The notes: a model not told the origin generated them from the sequence alone. A DNA stretch of 64,000 bases from an uncultured Paracoccaceae bacterium (GCA_937146765.1 CAKZRP010000020.1:62001-126000), one strand, 5' to 3'; counted from the first letter of the stretch, positions 8,744-17,092 are shown. Made by a program: numbers and translations.

Positions 8744-9405
8744 GACAGGCTGAGGCGGTAACCGAGGCCGCGCACGGTGACGATTTGCGCCTCTGCCCCT
8801 TCGAGGTGTTTGCGCAGCCGGCCGACGTAGACTTCGATGGCGTTTTCCGAAGCGTCCACGTCATAGGAAAACAGCCGGTCCACCAGTTTCGATTTGGAGA
8901 ACACCTGATCCGGAGCGTTGATGAAGATCTCGAAAAGGCGCAACTCCCGGTTGCGAAGGCGGATTTCGCGATCCCCCACCGTCAGGGTGCAGGCCAGCGC
9001 GTCGAAGCAGACGCCGCCAAAGCGCTGCACATTGCTGGCACCACCGCTGCGACGGCGCAGGACGGCGCGGCAGCGGGCTTCCAACTCAGAGAAATCAAAG
9101 GGTTTTACCAAATAGTCATCGGCCCCGAGATCAAGCACACCGACCCGGTCCGAGACCTCGGAGCGCGCGGTCAGCACGATCACCGGCGTGTCCCGGCGCG
9201 ATGCACGGTGCGATTGCAGGAAGTGGCGCCCGTCGCCATCCGGCAGCATGATGTCCAGCAGGATCAGATCGTATTCCGTGGTGGCGATGAAATCCTCTGC
9301 CGTGCCGAGATCCCCGGCGCGGTCGACCACATGGCCGTCAAGGGTCAGCCGGTCCACCACGGCGGTAGCGAGCTGTTCGTTGTCTTCGACGAGGAGGTAG
9401 CGCAT
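8740..9405 (-). CDS. tctD: TctD-type response regulator, OmpR family
   Basis: A 221-residue two-domain regulator. The receiver has the acidic pocket EDNE at 7-10, phosphoacceptor D51 in LLDIMLPDGDG and the switch lysine in YLVKPF. The C-terminal winged helix (about 130-221; LRNRELRLFEIF, VYVGRLRKHLEG) is of the OmpR/PhoB type. It is the first gene of a three-gene operon and is divergent from tctC with about 100 bases between starts, the expected place for its binding site. Confidence 0.9.
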   Translation of the reverse strand: MRYLLVEDNEQLATAVVDRLTLDGHVVDRAGDLGTAEDFIATTEYDLILLDIMLPDGDGRHFLQSHRASRRDTPVIVLTARSEVSDRVGVLDLGADDYLVKPFDFSELEARCRAVLRRRSGGASNVQRFGGVCFDALACTLTVGDREIRLRNRELRLFEIFINAPDQVFSKSKLVDRLFSYDVDASENAIEVYVGRLRKHLEGAEAQIVTVRGLGYRLSLS

Positions 9406-9506
9406 GGGGGCGAAATATCGGTCCGTGTCAGGTTTGTGTCAGCTTTGGGCGGATTATCCCGATTCATGAGCGCGCAACTGCGCGTTTGTCAAATGGGAGG
9501 AACATT
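9406..9506. promoter_or_regulatory. Divergent tctD / tctC control region
   Basis: 101 bases between the tctD and tctC starts. They contain GTCCGTGTCAGGTTTGTGTC (9421-9440), a GTGTCA-GTGTCA direct repeat of the kind OmpR-family regulators bind as tandem half sites. The tctC ribosome-binding site GGGAGGAAC is at 9494-9502. TctD binding to the repeat is inferred from position. Confidence 0.5.
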
Positions 9507-10490
9507 ATGACATCTCTTGCACTGGGCCGTCGCGCCCTGATGGCGGCGGCTGCCGCAACCCTGGCCCTCGGCACCCCGTCCTTTGCGGCGGATCAGATCG
9601 TGGACAAGATCCACTTCCTGATCCCCGGCGGCGCTGGTGGCGGCTGGGACGGCACCGCGCGCGGCACCGGTGAGGCGCTGACCAATGCCGGTCTTGTCGG
9701 CACTGCATCCTACGAGAACATGTCCGGCGGCGGTGGTGGCAAGGCGATCGGCTATATGATCGAGAACGCCGACAGCCTGCAGGACACGCTGATGGTGAAC
9801 TCCACCCCGATCATCATCCGCTCGCTGACCGGCGTGTTCCCGCAGAACTTCCGGGATCTGACTCTCGTGGCCGGCACCGTGGGCGACTACGCTGCCCTGG
9901 TGGTGGCCAAGGACAGCCCGCTGAACTCAATGGAGGACTTCCTCGCAGCTTACCGCGCTGATGCCAATGGCACCGCAGTGGGCGGCGGCTCGGTTCCGGG
10001 CGGCATGGACCACCTGGTTGCGGCCATGGTGATGCAGTCTGCGGGCGAAGATCCGACCGCGCTGAAGTACATCCCCTATGACGCAGGCGGCACCGCCATG
10101 GCGGCGCTTCTCTCCGGTGAGATCAAAGCGCTCTCCACCGGCTTCTCCGAAGCGATTGCGCTGGCGGATGCGGGCGAAGTGAAAATCCTCGGCGTGACCT
10201 CGGACGCGCGCGTTCCGGCCTATGACGCCGCGCCGACCTTTGCAGAGCAGGGGCTGGACACTGTGTTTGTGAACTGGCGCGGTTTCTTTGCAGCGCCCGG
10301 CCTGTCGGAAGACAAGCTCGCGGCCTATCAGGACGTGATCACCAAGATGTACGACACCCCGGAGTGGGAAGAAGTGCGCGCCCGCAATGGCTGGGTGAAC
10401 ATCCACAACGACGGCGATGATTTCCGTGCCTTCCTTGAAGCACAGGAAAAGGAAATCGGCGACCTGATGAAGCAGCTGGGCTTCCTCTGA
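9507..10490 (+). CDS. tctC: TctC-type tricarboxylate-binding protein (Bug receptor)
   Basis: A 327-residue periplasmic binding protein of the tripartite tricarboxylate transporter. Residues 1-29 form a signal peptide with an RR pair and a cleavable PSFAA end. The mature part shows Bug-family segments: FLIPGGAGGGWDGTARGTGEAL near the start and the central PGGMDHLVAAM and GGTAMAALLSGEIKALSTG. These proteins trap citrate and related di- or tricarboxylates for TctAB. The ATG at 9507 is chosen for its strong ribosome-binding site; an upstream TTG in frame is unlikely. A stable hairpin follows the stop. Confidence 0.9.
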   Translation: MTSLALGRRALMAAAAATLALGTPSFAADQIVDKIHFLIPGGAGGGWDGTARGTGEALTNAGLVGTASYENMSGGGGGKAIGYMIENADSLQDTLMVNSTPIIIRSLTGVFPQNFRDLTLVAGTVGDYAALVVAKDSPLNSMEDFLAAYRADANGTAVGGGSVPGGMDHLVAAMVMQSAGEDPTALKYIPYDAGGTAMAALLSGEIKALSTGFSEAIALADAGEVKILGVTSDARVPAYDAAPTFAEQGLDTVFVNWRGFFAAPGLSEDKLAAYQDVITKMYDTPEWEEVRARNGWVNIHNDGDDFRAFLEAQEKEIGDLMKQLGFL

Positions 10491-10510
10491 TCTGACCCGC
10501 CCTGCGGATC

Positions 10511-10540
10511 GGTCCGGCGCCAGACTTCGGGTGCCGGACC
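10511..10540 (+). other. Intercistronic hairpin after tctC
   Basis: Perfect 8-bp arms GGTCCGGC (10511-10518) and GCCGGACC (10533-10540) just after the tctC stop, without a T-run. Such hairpins after binding-protein genes usually protect the upstream message from 3' decay so that the binding protein is made in excess over the membrane subunits. Confidence 0.6.
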
Positions 10541-10598
10541 CATTTGCGTATCCCCAGCTCCGCCCTTTCAAATTCCCCATTCAACACAGGAGGAGATC

Positions 10599-11084
10599 AT
10601 GGCGCTCGACCGTTGGATCGCGCTGATCATTCTCGGCATCGCATTGGCCTATGGCTATGCGGCCTTCTTCGCGATGGATCATCTGCTGCCGCCCTTCATG
10701 CAACGCAATCCGATCTGGCCGAGCACCTTCCCCAAGGTTCTGGCCGTGCTTGCAATCGTGACCTCCGCGGTCATCGTGCTCGGGCTGGAGAAAGCCTCTG
10801 GCGAGGCCAAGACCCCGGACATCGACTACCGCCGTCTGGGCGATTACAACCTCGGTCAGGCGCTGGCGCTTCTGGCGCTGATGGTGGCCTATGCGCTCTT
10901 GCTGCGCCCGGCAGGGTTCCTCCTGTCGACCGGGGGCTTCCTTGCGGTGGGCGGCATCATCCTGGGGGAACGCAAGTTTCATATCCTGATCCCTGTCGCA
11001 GCGCTTGCGACCGGCGTGGTCTGGTATCTGGTCGAAGGCGTCCTCGGGATCTTCCTGCGGCCCTGGCCGTTCTTTCTGGGTTAA
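10599..11084 (+). CDS. tctB: TctB-type small membrane subunit
   Basis: A 161-residue protein with about four transmembrane helices (roughly 6-28, 43-62, 85-105, 118-150), the size and topology of TctB, the small subunit of tripartite tricarboxylate transporters. AGGAGG lies at 10590-10595. It sits 15 bases before tctA. Confidence 0.88.
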   Translation: MALDRWIALIILGIALAYGYAAFFAMDHLLPPFMQRNPIWPSTFPKVLAVLAIVTSAVIVLGLEKASGEAKTPDIDYRRLGDYNLGQALALLALMVAYALLLRPAGFLLSTGGFLAVGGIILGERKFHILIPVAALATGVVWYLVEGVLGIFLRPWPFFLG

Positions 11085-11099
11085 ACGGAGGCACTTCAC

Positions 11100-12617
11100 A
11101 TGCTTGAAGGTTTGATGATCGGCCTCTCGACGGCCTTTTCCATGACCAACCTGCTGATGGTGATCGGCGGCTGTCTGATCGGGACATTTATCGGGATGCT
11201 GCCGGGTCTTGGGCCCATGTCCATCATCGCGATCATGATCCCGGTGGCGATCTCCATGGGCGATCCCTCGGCCGCGCTGATCCTGTTGGCGGGCGTTTAC
11301 TACGGGGCGATCTTTGGCGGCTCGACCTCCTCGATCCTGCTCAATGCGCCGGGGGTTGCGGGCACCGTGGCCACCGCCTTTGACGGCTATCCGATGGCGC
11401 GCAAGGGCCAGGCGGGCAAGGCGCTGACCATTGCGGCGATTGCCTCCTTCTGCGGTGGCACCTTGGGGGCGGTCCTGTTGATGGTCTTTGCGCCGATGCT
11501 CTCCACGGTCGCGCTCCTGTTCCATTCGGCAGAGTATTTTGCGCTGATGGTGGTGGGCCTCTCGGCCATCGCGGCCTTTGCCGGCACCGGCAATGTGGCC
11601 AAGGCGCTGTTGATGACCCTCCTTGGTCTGATCATGGCGACGGTGGGCGAAGGCGCGCTGTTCAACATGCCGCGTTTCACCATGGGGCTGATGGACCTGC
11701 AGTCCGGTTTCAGCTTCATCACGCTGGCGATGGCGATGTTCGCCCTGCCCGAAGCGCTGTTCCTTGTGCTGAACCCGCGCCGCTCTGCCACCGGCGACGA
11801 TGGCGGCAAGATCACCGGCCTTCGGATCACCAAGGAGGAGGCGCGCAAGATTGCCCCGGTGATCGGACGCCAGTCCATTCAAGGCTTCTTTATCGGCGTT
11901 TTGCCGGGGGCGGGCGCGACCATTGCCTCCTTCCTTGGCTACGCGGTGGAGCGCAATATTGCCTCGAAGGAAGAGCAGAAGGAATTTGGTCATGGCTCCA
12001 TCAAGGGTCTGGCCGCGCCGGAAACCGCGAATAACGCGGCCTGCACCGGCTCCTTTGTGCCGCTTTTGACGCTGGGTATTCCGGGGTCCGGCACCACGGC
12101 GATCCTTTTGGGCGCTCTGGTCGCGCTGAACGTGACGCCGGGGCCGCGGTTGATGATCGACAACCCGCAGATCTTCTGGGCGGTCATCATCTCGATGTAT
12201 ATCGGCAACTTCGTTCTGCTGGTCCTGAACCTGCCGCTGATCCCCTATATCGCCAAGCTGCTCGCCATTCCGCGCAACTACCTGATCCCCTTCATCCTGT
12301 TCTTCACGCTGATGGGGTCCTACATCGGGCAGAACAACGCGACAGAGCTGTTGATCCTTGTCGGCTTTGGCATCTGCGCCACCGTGCTGCGCTTTGCTGA
12401 CTACCCGCTGGCGCCGCTGTTGATCGGCTTCATCTTGGGTCGGATGCTGGAGGACAATTTCTCCCGCTCGATGCAGATCTACGATGGTTTTGGCTTCATC
12501 TTTGACCGTCCGATGACGGCGGGTCTCTTGGTGTTGGCGGTGCTGTTGGTGGTGGTACCGAGCTACCGCGCCCGTCGCGCCCGCCTGCGCGCGGCTGGAG
12601 TGGCCGATGGGGACTAA
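11100..12617 (+). CDS. tctA: TctA-type large permease subunit
   Basis: A 505-residue, roughly twelve-helix membrane protein. TctA hallmarks are the N-terminal G-x-x-x-G-M-L-P-G-L-G-P motif near residue 35, GAIFGGSTSSILLNAPG near 62-78 and the mirrored GVLPGAGATIASFLGY near 265-280; these glycine-rich loops form the presumed substrate path. It works with TctB and TctC in sodium-coupled uptake of tricarboxylates. The stop overlaps the next gene by 11 bases, which links import to the CoA-transferase. Confidence 0.92.
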   Translation: MLEGLMIGLSTAFSMTNLLMVIGGCLIGTFIGMLPGLGPMSIIAIMIPVAISMGDPSAALILLAGVYYGAIFGGSTSSILLNAPGVAGTVATAFDGYPMARKGQAGKALTIAAIASFCGGTLGAVLLMVFAPMLSTVALLFHSAEYFALMVVGLSAIAAFAGTGNVAKALLMTLLGLIMATVGEGALFNMPRFTMGLMDLQSGFSFITLAMAMFALPEALFLVLNPRRSATGDDGGKITGLRITKEEARKIAPVIGRQSIQGFFIGVLPGAGATIASFLGYAVERNIASKEEQKEFGHGSIKGLAAPETANNAACTGSFVPLLTLGIPGSGTTAILLGALVALNVTPGPRLMIDNPQIFWAVIISMYIGNFVLLVLNLPLIPYIAKLLAIPRNYLIPFILFFTLMGSYIGQNNATELLILVGFGICATVLRFADYPLAPLLIGFILGRMLEDNFSRSMQIYDGFGFIFDRPMTAGLLVLAVLLVVVPSYRARRARLRAAGVADGD

Positions 12618-13794
12618 ACCGCTCTCCGGGGTTCGGGTTCTCGACCTCACCAATGTGCTGGCGGGGCCCTACTGCTGCTACCAGCTGGCCCTTCTCGGCG
12701 CCGAGGTGATCAAGGTCGAGCGGCCCGGCTCCGGTGACCTGGCGCGGCAGTTGGGGGCGGATCCCGCCCGCAACAAGGCCCTGATGGGGGTCAGCTTTCT
12801 GGCGCAGAACGCGCAGAAGAAATCGCTGACCCTCGATATGAAAAGCAACAAGGGCAAGGCGCTGTTAAAGCGCCTTGTCCGTTCTGCTGACGTCTTGGTC
12901 GAGAATTTCCGCCCCGGCGTGATGGACCGGCTTGGTCTGGGGTATGAGGCCCTGAAGGCGGAGAACCCAAGCCTGATCTACTGCGCGATCAGCGGCTTTG
13001 GTCAGGATGGTCCGTGGAAGGACAATCCCGCCTATGACCAGATCGTCCAAGGCATCAGCGGGGTGATGTCGATCACCGGCGACGCGGAGAGCGCGCCTTT
13101 GCGGGTGGGTTATCCCCTGGCGGATACGGTGGGCGGCATGACGGCGGCCTTTGCCATCGCCGCTGCGCTGAACGACGGCGAGCGGGGCGCTTTCCTTGAT
13201 GTTTCGATGACCGAGGCGGTGATCTCGACCATGGGCTGGGTGGTGTCGAACCATCTGATCGCGGGACAGGCTCCCGGGGCCCATGGCAATGAGAACACCA
13301 CCTCTGCCCCCTCTGGCACCTTTGCCTGTGCGGATGGGCCGATCAATGTGGCCGCCAATCGGGACGAGCAATGGGAGTCGATGGCGCGGCATCTGGGGCG
13401 GCAGGATCTGCTCTCCCATCCTGACTACCTCACCCGCGAAGACCGCAAGCGCAATCGCCATAGGCTGCGGGCCGAGCTGGAAAGCGTGCTGCGGACCCGT
13501 CCCGCCGCCGCTTGGGTGGAGGAGCTCAACGGCTTGGGCGTGCCCTCCGGTCCGGTGTTGACGGTACCGCAGATCCTCAACGAGCCGCAGGTCAGGGATC
13601 GCGGGCTGATCGCCGCGGTTCCGGCAGGCGATGAGGTCCTGCATCTGGCGGGCGCGCCAGTGCGCTTTGGCACCTGTCGCCCGGTGCCGGATCAGGCGCC
13701 GCCTGCGCTTGGGGCTGACAATGACGCCCTCTGGCAGGACCTTGGCCTCAGCTCGGAGGAGATCGAAACCCTGAAACAGGAGCGCGTGATATGA
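12607..13794 (+). CDS. Family III CoA-transferase (CaiB/BaiF)
   Basis: A 395-residue class III CoA-transferase. The N-terminal GVRVLDLTNVLAGPYCCYQLA and LGAEVIKVERPGSGD are classic, and the active-site aspartate is expected in NPAYDQIVQ near residue 145. Such enzymes move CoA between acids through a mixed-anhydride intermediate. Its start overlaps tctA and its stop overlaps the lyase-like gene (ATGA), so it is very probably translated with both. The context suggests it activates the imported acid, for example citrate to citryl-CoA with a cellular acyl-CoA donor; the substrate is inferred. Confidence 0.85.
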   Translation: MGTKPLSGVRVLDLTNVLAGPYCCYQLALLGAEVIKVERPGSGDLARQLGADPARNKALMGVSFLAQNAQKKSLTLDMKSNKGKALLKRLVRSADVLVENFRPGVMDRLGLGYEALKAENPSLIYCAISGFGQDGPWKDNPAYDQIVQGISGVMSITGDAESAPLRVGYPLADTVGGMTAAFAIAAALNDGERGAFLDVSMTEAVISTMGWVVSNHLIAGQAPGAHGNENTTSAPSGTFACADGPINVAANRDEQWESMARHLGRQDLLSHPDYLTREDRKRNRHRLRAELESVLRTRPAAAWVEELNGLGVPSGPVLTVPQILNEPQVRDRGLIAAVPAGDEVLHLAGAPVRFGTCRPVPDQAPPALGADNDALWQDLGLSSEEIETLKQERVI

Positions 13795-14558
13795 GCGATG
13801 TCAGCGACTGGTGGCGCACCTCCATCATCGACATGGAGCCGGGCAAGATCCATCTGCGCGGCACCCCGGTGCAGGAGCTGATCGGCACCGTCTCCTTTGC
13901 CGAGATGATCTGGCTGATGGTGCGCGGCGACCGACCGACGGAACCACAAGCCCGCCTGTTTGAGGCGGCTTTGGTCTCGGCGGTGGATCACGGCCCGCAA
14001 GCGCCCTCGATTGCGGCGGCCCGGATGGCGGTGACCTGCGGTTTGCCCTTGAACAATGCAATGGCAACGGCGGTCAATATGCTCGGCGATGTGCATGGTG
14101 GGGCCGGGCAGCAGGCGGTGGAGCTCTATCATTACATCAAAGGGTTTGACGGCGAACTGCCCGAGGCCTTGGAGGAATGGCGCGCCGAACGGGGCAAGAT
14201 CATCCCCGGCTTTGGCCACCGCTTTCACAAACCCACCGACCCGCGCGCCCCGCGCCTGATGGAACTGGTGCGCGAGGCCGCCAAGCTTGGCGCGGTCGAG
14301 GGGCATTTCGCTGATATTGGCGAGGCCATCGAAGCGCAGATCAGCCGCGAAAAGGGCACGCCCCTGCCGATGAATATCGACGGTGCAACGGCGGTGATCT
14401 ATGCCGAACTGGGCTTTGCCCCGCCGCTGGCGCGGGGGCTGTTCTGCCTGTCGCGCTCGGTTGGCATTCTGTCCCATGCCTGGGAGCAGCAACAGCAGGG
14501 CGGACGCAACAAGGGGCCTACTCCGCCCAAGTACAGATGGACCTATGACGGCGCGTGA
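13791..14558 (+). CDS. Small citrate-synthase-fold protein, citryl-CoA lyase-like
   Basis: A 255-residue, single-domain-length member of the citrate synthase family; true citrate synthases are about 370-430 residues. The three catalytic positions are retained: H102 in GDVHGGAG, H143 in PGFGHRFHKPTDPR and D197 in MNIDGAT. Short paralogues of this kind include citryl-CoA lyase, which splits citryl-CoA into acetyl-CoA and oxaloacetate. Located after a CoA-transferase and a tricarboxylate importer, a lyase acting on the CoA ester of the imported acid is the simplest reading. A methylcitryl- or citramalyl-type substrate is also possible. Confidence 0.78.
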   Translation: MSDVSDWWRTSIIDMEPGKIHLRGTPVQELIGTVSFAEMIWLMVRGDRPTEPQARLFEAALVSAVDHGPQAPSIAAARMAVTCGLPLNNAMATAVNMLGDVHGGAGQQAVELYHYIKGFDGELPEALEEWRAERGKIIPGFGHRFHKPTDPRAPRLMELVREAAKLGAVEGHFADIGEAIEAQISREKGTPLPMNIDGATAVIYAELGFAPPLARGLFCLSRSVGILSHAWEQQQQGGRNKGPTPPKYRWTYDGA

Positions 14559-15573
14559 CGCATTTGGACTGACGGCCGCACTTGGCGTCGCCCTCTTGGG
14601 CAGCCTGATCTTTGACGCCATCGGCTTTCCCTCTGCCCCTCTGACCGGGTCGGCGGCGGCTGTTTCGGTCGCGGCCCTGCTGGGCCTGCCGGCGTTCATG
14701 CCGAACTGGCTGCGCACGGCCGCCTTCGTATTGCTGGGTATCAACATCGGCAGCAGCGTCACACAGGAGATGTTGCGTACCGCCCTTGCCTGGCCTGCAA
14801 CCATCGCGGTCCTGGTGCTGAGCCTCTTTGTCTCGTTGCAGATCTGCCGCATGGGCCTGTCCCGCTGGATGCGCTTCAGCCCGCGCGATGCGATTCTGGC
14901 CGCCGCGCCCGGCCACCTGAGCTATGTGTTGGCGCTGTCGCTTGAAGGCCGGGGGCAGACCACCCGCATCGCGGTGGTGCAGAGCATCCGGGTGCTGTTC
15001 CTGACCCTCTGTGTGCCGGTGCTGGTCGCCACCGTCTTTGGCGCCACGGGCGCGCATTTGATGCCGGTGGAGGCGCTGCCGCCGCTGTCTCTGGCGGCGC
15101 TGGTTGCGGTGACGCTGGCGGTCGGGGCGCTGTTCCAGCGGCTGCATGTGCCTGCGGCCTATCTTCTGGCCGGGATCCTGTGCAGCGCGGCGGGCCATGT
15201 GATGACCCTGACGCCCGGCCAGCCGCCCCAATCGGCGATCTACCTGGCTTTCCTCATCATGGGCACGCTGATCGGGTCGCGCTTTGCCGGTCAGAGGCTG
15301 CGTGACATGCGCCTCGATCTCCTCGCCGGTCTCTGGGTCACTGGCGTTAATGTGAGTGTCACCCTCTGTGCGATTGCGGTGAGCATGGCGCTGATGGGGC
15401 TGCCGCCGGCGCTCCTGATCGTGGCCTTTGCCCCCGGCGGGGTCGAGGCGATGGCGGCGATTGCGGTCACGCTGGGGCTGGACCCGGCCTTTGTCGCCGC
15501 GCACCACGTGATGCGACTGCTGATCCTCACCGTCATGGTTCCGATGATGCTGGGTGCGGCGCGTCGAACCTGA
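14545..15573 (+). CDS. AbrB family integral membrane protein, putative transporter
   Basis: A 342-residue membrane protein with about ten hydrophobic helices, of the AbrB/putative ammonia monooxygenase family (unrelated to the Bacillus AbrB regulator). Motifs include LLGINIGSSVTQEML, the central APGHLSYVLALSLE and the repeat-half APGGVEAMAAIA near residue 290. The start is placed at 14545, overlapping the lyase gene by 14 bases; longer readings upstream lack a ribosome-binding site. It recurs beside carboxylate transport genes, but its cargo is not established. A terminator hairpin follows. Confidence 0.8.
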   Translation: MTARDAFGLTAALGVALLGSLIFDAIGFPSAPLTGSAAAVSVAALLGLPAFMPNWLRTAAFVLLGINIGSSVTQEMLRTALAWPATIAVLVLSLFVSLQICRMGLSRWMRFSPRDAILAAAPGHLSYVLALSLEGRGQTTRIAVVQSIRVLFLTLCVPVLVATVFGATGAHLMPVEALPPLSLAALVAVTLAVGALFQRLHVPAAYLLAGILCSAAGHVMTLTPGQPPQSAIYLAFLIMGTLIGSRFAGQRLRDMRLDLLAGLWVTGVNVSVTLCAIAVSMALMGLPPALLIVAFAPGGVEAMAAIAVTLGLDPAFVAAHHVMRLLILTVMVPMMLGAARRT

Positions 15574-15589
15574 GGGATGGGCAAGCAAA

Positions 15590-15617
15590 GACCCCGGCGC
15601 ATAGTGACGCCGGGGTC
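15590..15617. terminator. Terminator between the AbrB-type gene and the exported protein gene
   Basis: Perfect 10-bp stem, GACCCCGGCG (15590-15599) with CGCCGGGGTC (15608-15617), loop of eight. It lies between convergent genes; no clear T-run on either side, so strength is uncertain. Confidence 0.6.
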
Positions 15618-15652
15618 GAGGCCTGTCATGGCGGGGCAGGGGTTGCCTGCTG

Positions 15653-16150
15653 TTACTTCAGCTTTTCGGCGACGTGATGGGCAAAGGCATCCACCATCGC
15701 GGTGTAAAACACCTCGCTGTCGACATTGAGGAGGGTCATGTCGGTGCCTTCGGGGTAATAGACCCTGGCCTGCTCCGCCGAAACGGTGAGCGTGTAGCGC
15801 TGGTCGTACTGGGTGCCCGGCAGGTCGACCTTCACGTCGCCTTCCAGCACCGAATTGGCAATGCCCATCTCGGTTTCGAGAGCGGAGGCCAGCGCCACGG
15901 TGTCGATTTCGACCTCGATCTCGGCGGCCTCTTCCGCCTCTTCGGAGCCTTCGGCTGCGATCTGGTTCACCAGTTCGGCGGCAATCGCGGTTTCAAGGTC
16001 TGTTTCCAGTGCGCTCCAGACCGCAACGGCCTTTTCGTTCTGCAGGGCGCTGACGTCGGCGGTGACCTCGATCTCCTGAACAAGGGTCGAGGCGCCTGCG
16101 GCGGTGGCGAGAGAGGCAACGAGGGCGGTGGTACGGATCAGATGGGTCAT
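15653..16150 (-). CDS. Acidic exported protein of unknown function, stress-regulated
   Basis: A 165-residue protein with a signal peptide (about residues 1-20, ATAAGAS) and a strongly acidic mature part that includes an E/A-rich stretch near residues 66-82 (EGSEEAEEAAEIEVEI). I do not recognise a family. The C-terminal half looks folded (YDQRYTLTVSAEQARVYY, AMVDAFAHHVAEKLK). A perfect EcfG promoter 64-88 bases upstream (GGAAC at 16238-16234, CGTT at 16217-16214) places it in the general stress regulon. It probably works in the periplasm. Confidence 0.7.
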   Translation of the reverse strand: MTHLIRTTALVASLATAAGASTLVQEIEVTADVSALQNEKAVAVWSALETDLETAIAAELVNQIAAEGSEEAEEAAEIEVEIDTVALASALETEMGIANSVLEGDVKVDLPGTQYDQRYTLTVSAEQARVYYPEGTDMTLLNVDSEVFYTAMVDAFAHHVAEKLK

Positions 16151-16213
16151 TTCAGAGCTCCTTGTCTCTTATGATGTCTGCTGTGGTGTCATCCTCGAAG
16201 GATCTGCTGAGAC

Positions 16214-16238
16214 AACGTGGAACCTGGGGAAAGGTTCC
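16214..16238 (-). promoter_or_regulatory. EcfG promoter for the acidic exported protein
   Basis: On the minus strand GGAAC (16238-16234), 16-base spacer, CGTT (16217-16214) followed by GT. This matches the alphaproteobacterial EcfG consensus GGAAC-N16/17-CGTT exactly. The expected transcript start is near 16206, about 55 bases before the ATG. The -35 also lies in a GGAACC/GGTTCC inverted repeat (16219-16238). Confidence 0.85.
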
Positions 16239-16313
16239 TGAAATCGTTGATATTTCCTCTGCCGCTTTGGGTTCCGGAGGCGTTTGTCCCTGTCGGATAA
16301 GGGGGGGAGGACG

Positions 16314-16338
16314 GGAACTTCGGGTGCCGCATTGCGTT
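16314..16338 (+). promoter_or_regulatory. EcfG promoter for the ExoD-like gene
   Basis: GGAAC (16314-16318), 16-base spacer, CGTT (16335-16338), followed by GA. The predicted transcript start near 16346 falls after the ATG at 16340, so translation must begin at 16376. It stands divergent from the promoter at 16214-16238. Confidence 0.85.
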
Positions 16339-16375
16339 GATGAGTCAAGCCGAGCTACGAGCAGGAATTTCACGC

Positions 16376-16966
16376 ATGACACAGACCTCACACCCGGTGA
16401 AAGATGTCCTCGACAAGACGGACACGCTTTTGACCGAGGACAAGGAATACCTCAGGCTCTCCGAGCTGACCGATGAACTGGGGGTGAATTCGCTGGCGGC
16501 GGTCCTGATGGCCCCGTCACTGGCGCTGGTCTCTCCGCTGAGCGGGATTCCCCTGTTCTCCTCCGCCTGCGGCATGATGATCGTTCTGGTCTCGGGCCAG
16601 ATGTTGTTGGGGCGCCGCCATCTGTGGTTGCCGGACATCCTGTCGCGGCGGGCGATCTCGGTGGAGACAGCCCGGCGGGCGACGGGGGCTCTGCGCAGCT
16701 TTGCAAGCTGGATGGACCGGAGGTTCAAGAAGCGCCTGCAAGGGTTGCTGACGCCGCCCGCCCTCCGGGTGGTGCAAGCGTTGTGCCTCCTGTGCGGCCT
16801 CTTGATCCCGTTTCTCGAGCTGCTGCCGTTTACCTCCTCCATTCTCGGAGGTGTGGTGGCGCTGCTGGCGGTGGCCATGCTGACCGGGGATGGGCTGATT
16901 GCGCTGGTCACGGTGACGGCGGTGCTGGCCGCGTTAGGGGCGGGGATGGCGGGGGTGTTGCTGTAA
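16376..16966 (+). CDS. ExoD family membrane protein
   Basis: A 196-residue protein of the exopolysaccharide synthesis ExoD family: a soluble N-terminus (VKDVLDKTDTLLTEDKEYLRLSEL) followed by four or five hydrophobic helices (LMAPSLALVSPLSGIP, MMIVLVSGQMLLG, two at the C-terminus). ExoD of rhizobia is linked to exopolysaccharide production and alkali tolerance; biochemical role unknown. The start at 16376 has CAGGA about 10 bases upstream and agrees with the EcfG promoter; an ATG at 16340 would lie before the predicted transcript start. Confidence 0.8.
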   Translation: MTQTSHPVKDVLDKTDTLLTEDKEYLRLSELTDELGVNSLAAVLMAPSLALVSPLSGIPLFSSACGMMIVLVSGQMLLGRRHLWLPDILSRRAISVETARRATGALRSFASWMDRRFKKRLQGLLTPPALRVVQALCLLCGLLIPFLELLPFTSSILGGVVALLAVAMLTGDGLIALVTVTAVLAALGAGMAGVLL

Positions 16967-17039
16967 CCCTCCCGAGCGCCCATCGGCCTCTATCCCATGG
17001 TCTTGGTCCCATCTGACATCCTGATGCGGGACCGGGGAC

Positions 17040-17069
17040 GAAAAAGGCCGGACCCCGAAGGGTCCGGCC
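17040..17069 (-). terminator. Rho-independent terminator of the PRC-barrel gene
   Basis: Perfect 10-bp stem GGCCGGACCC (17046-17055) with GGGTCCGGCC (17060-17069), flanked at 17041-17045 by AAAAA, which gives a T-run after the stem for minus-strand transcription. Confidence 0.85.
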
Positions 17070-17092
17070 GAAACTTGCAGGGGGTGGAAGGC

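Noticed and set aside
10581-12653. A 690-codon minus-strand frame across tctB-tctA
   Set aside because: Low-complexity Q/R/H-rich translation opposite two clear membrane proteins; no ribosome-binding site or motif.
16219-16248. A second GGAAC...CGTT pair on the plus strand upstream of the ExoD-like gene
   Set aside because: The spacer is 21 bases, outside the 16-17 of EcfG promoters; the site at 16314-16338 fits exactly.
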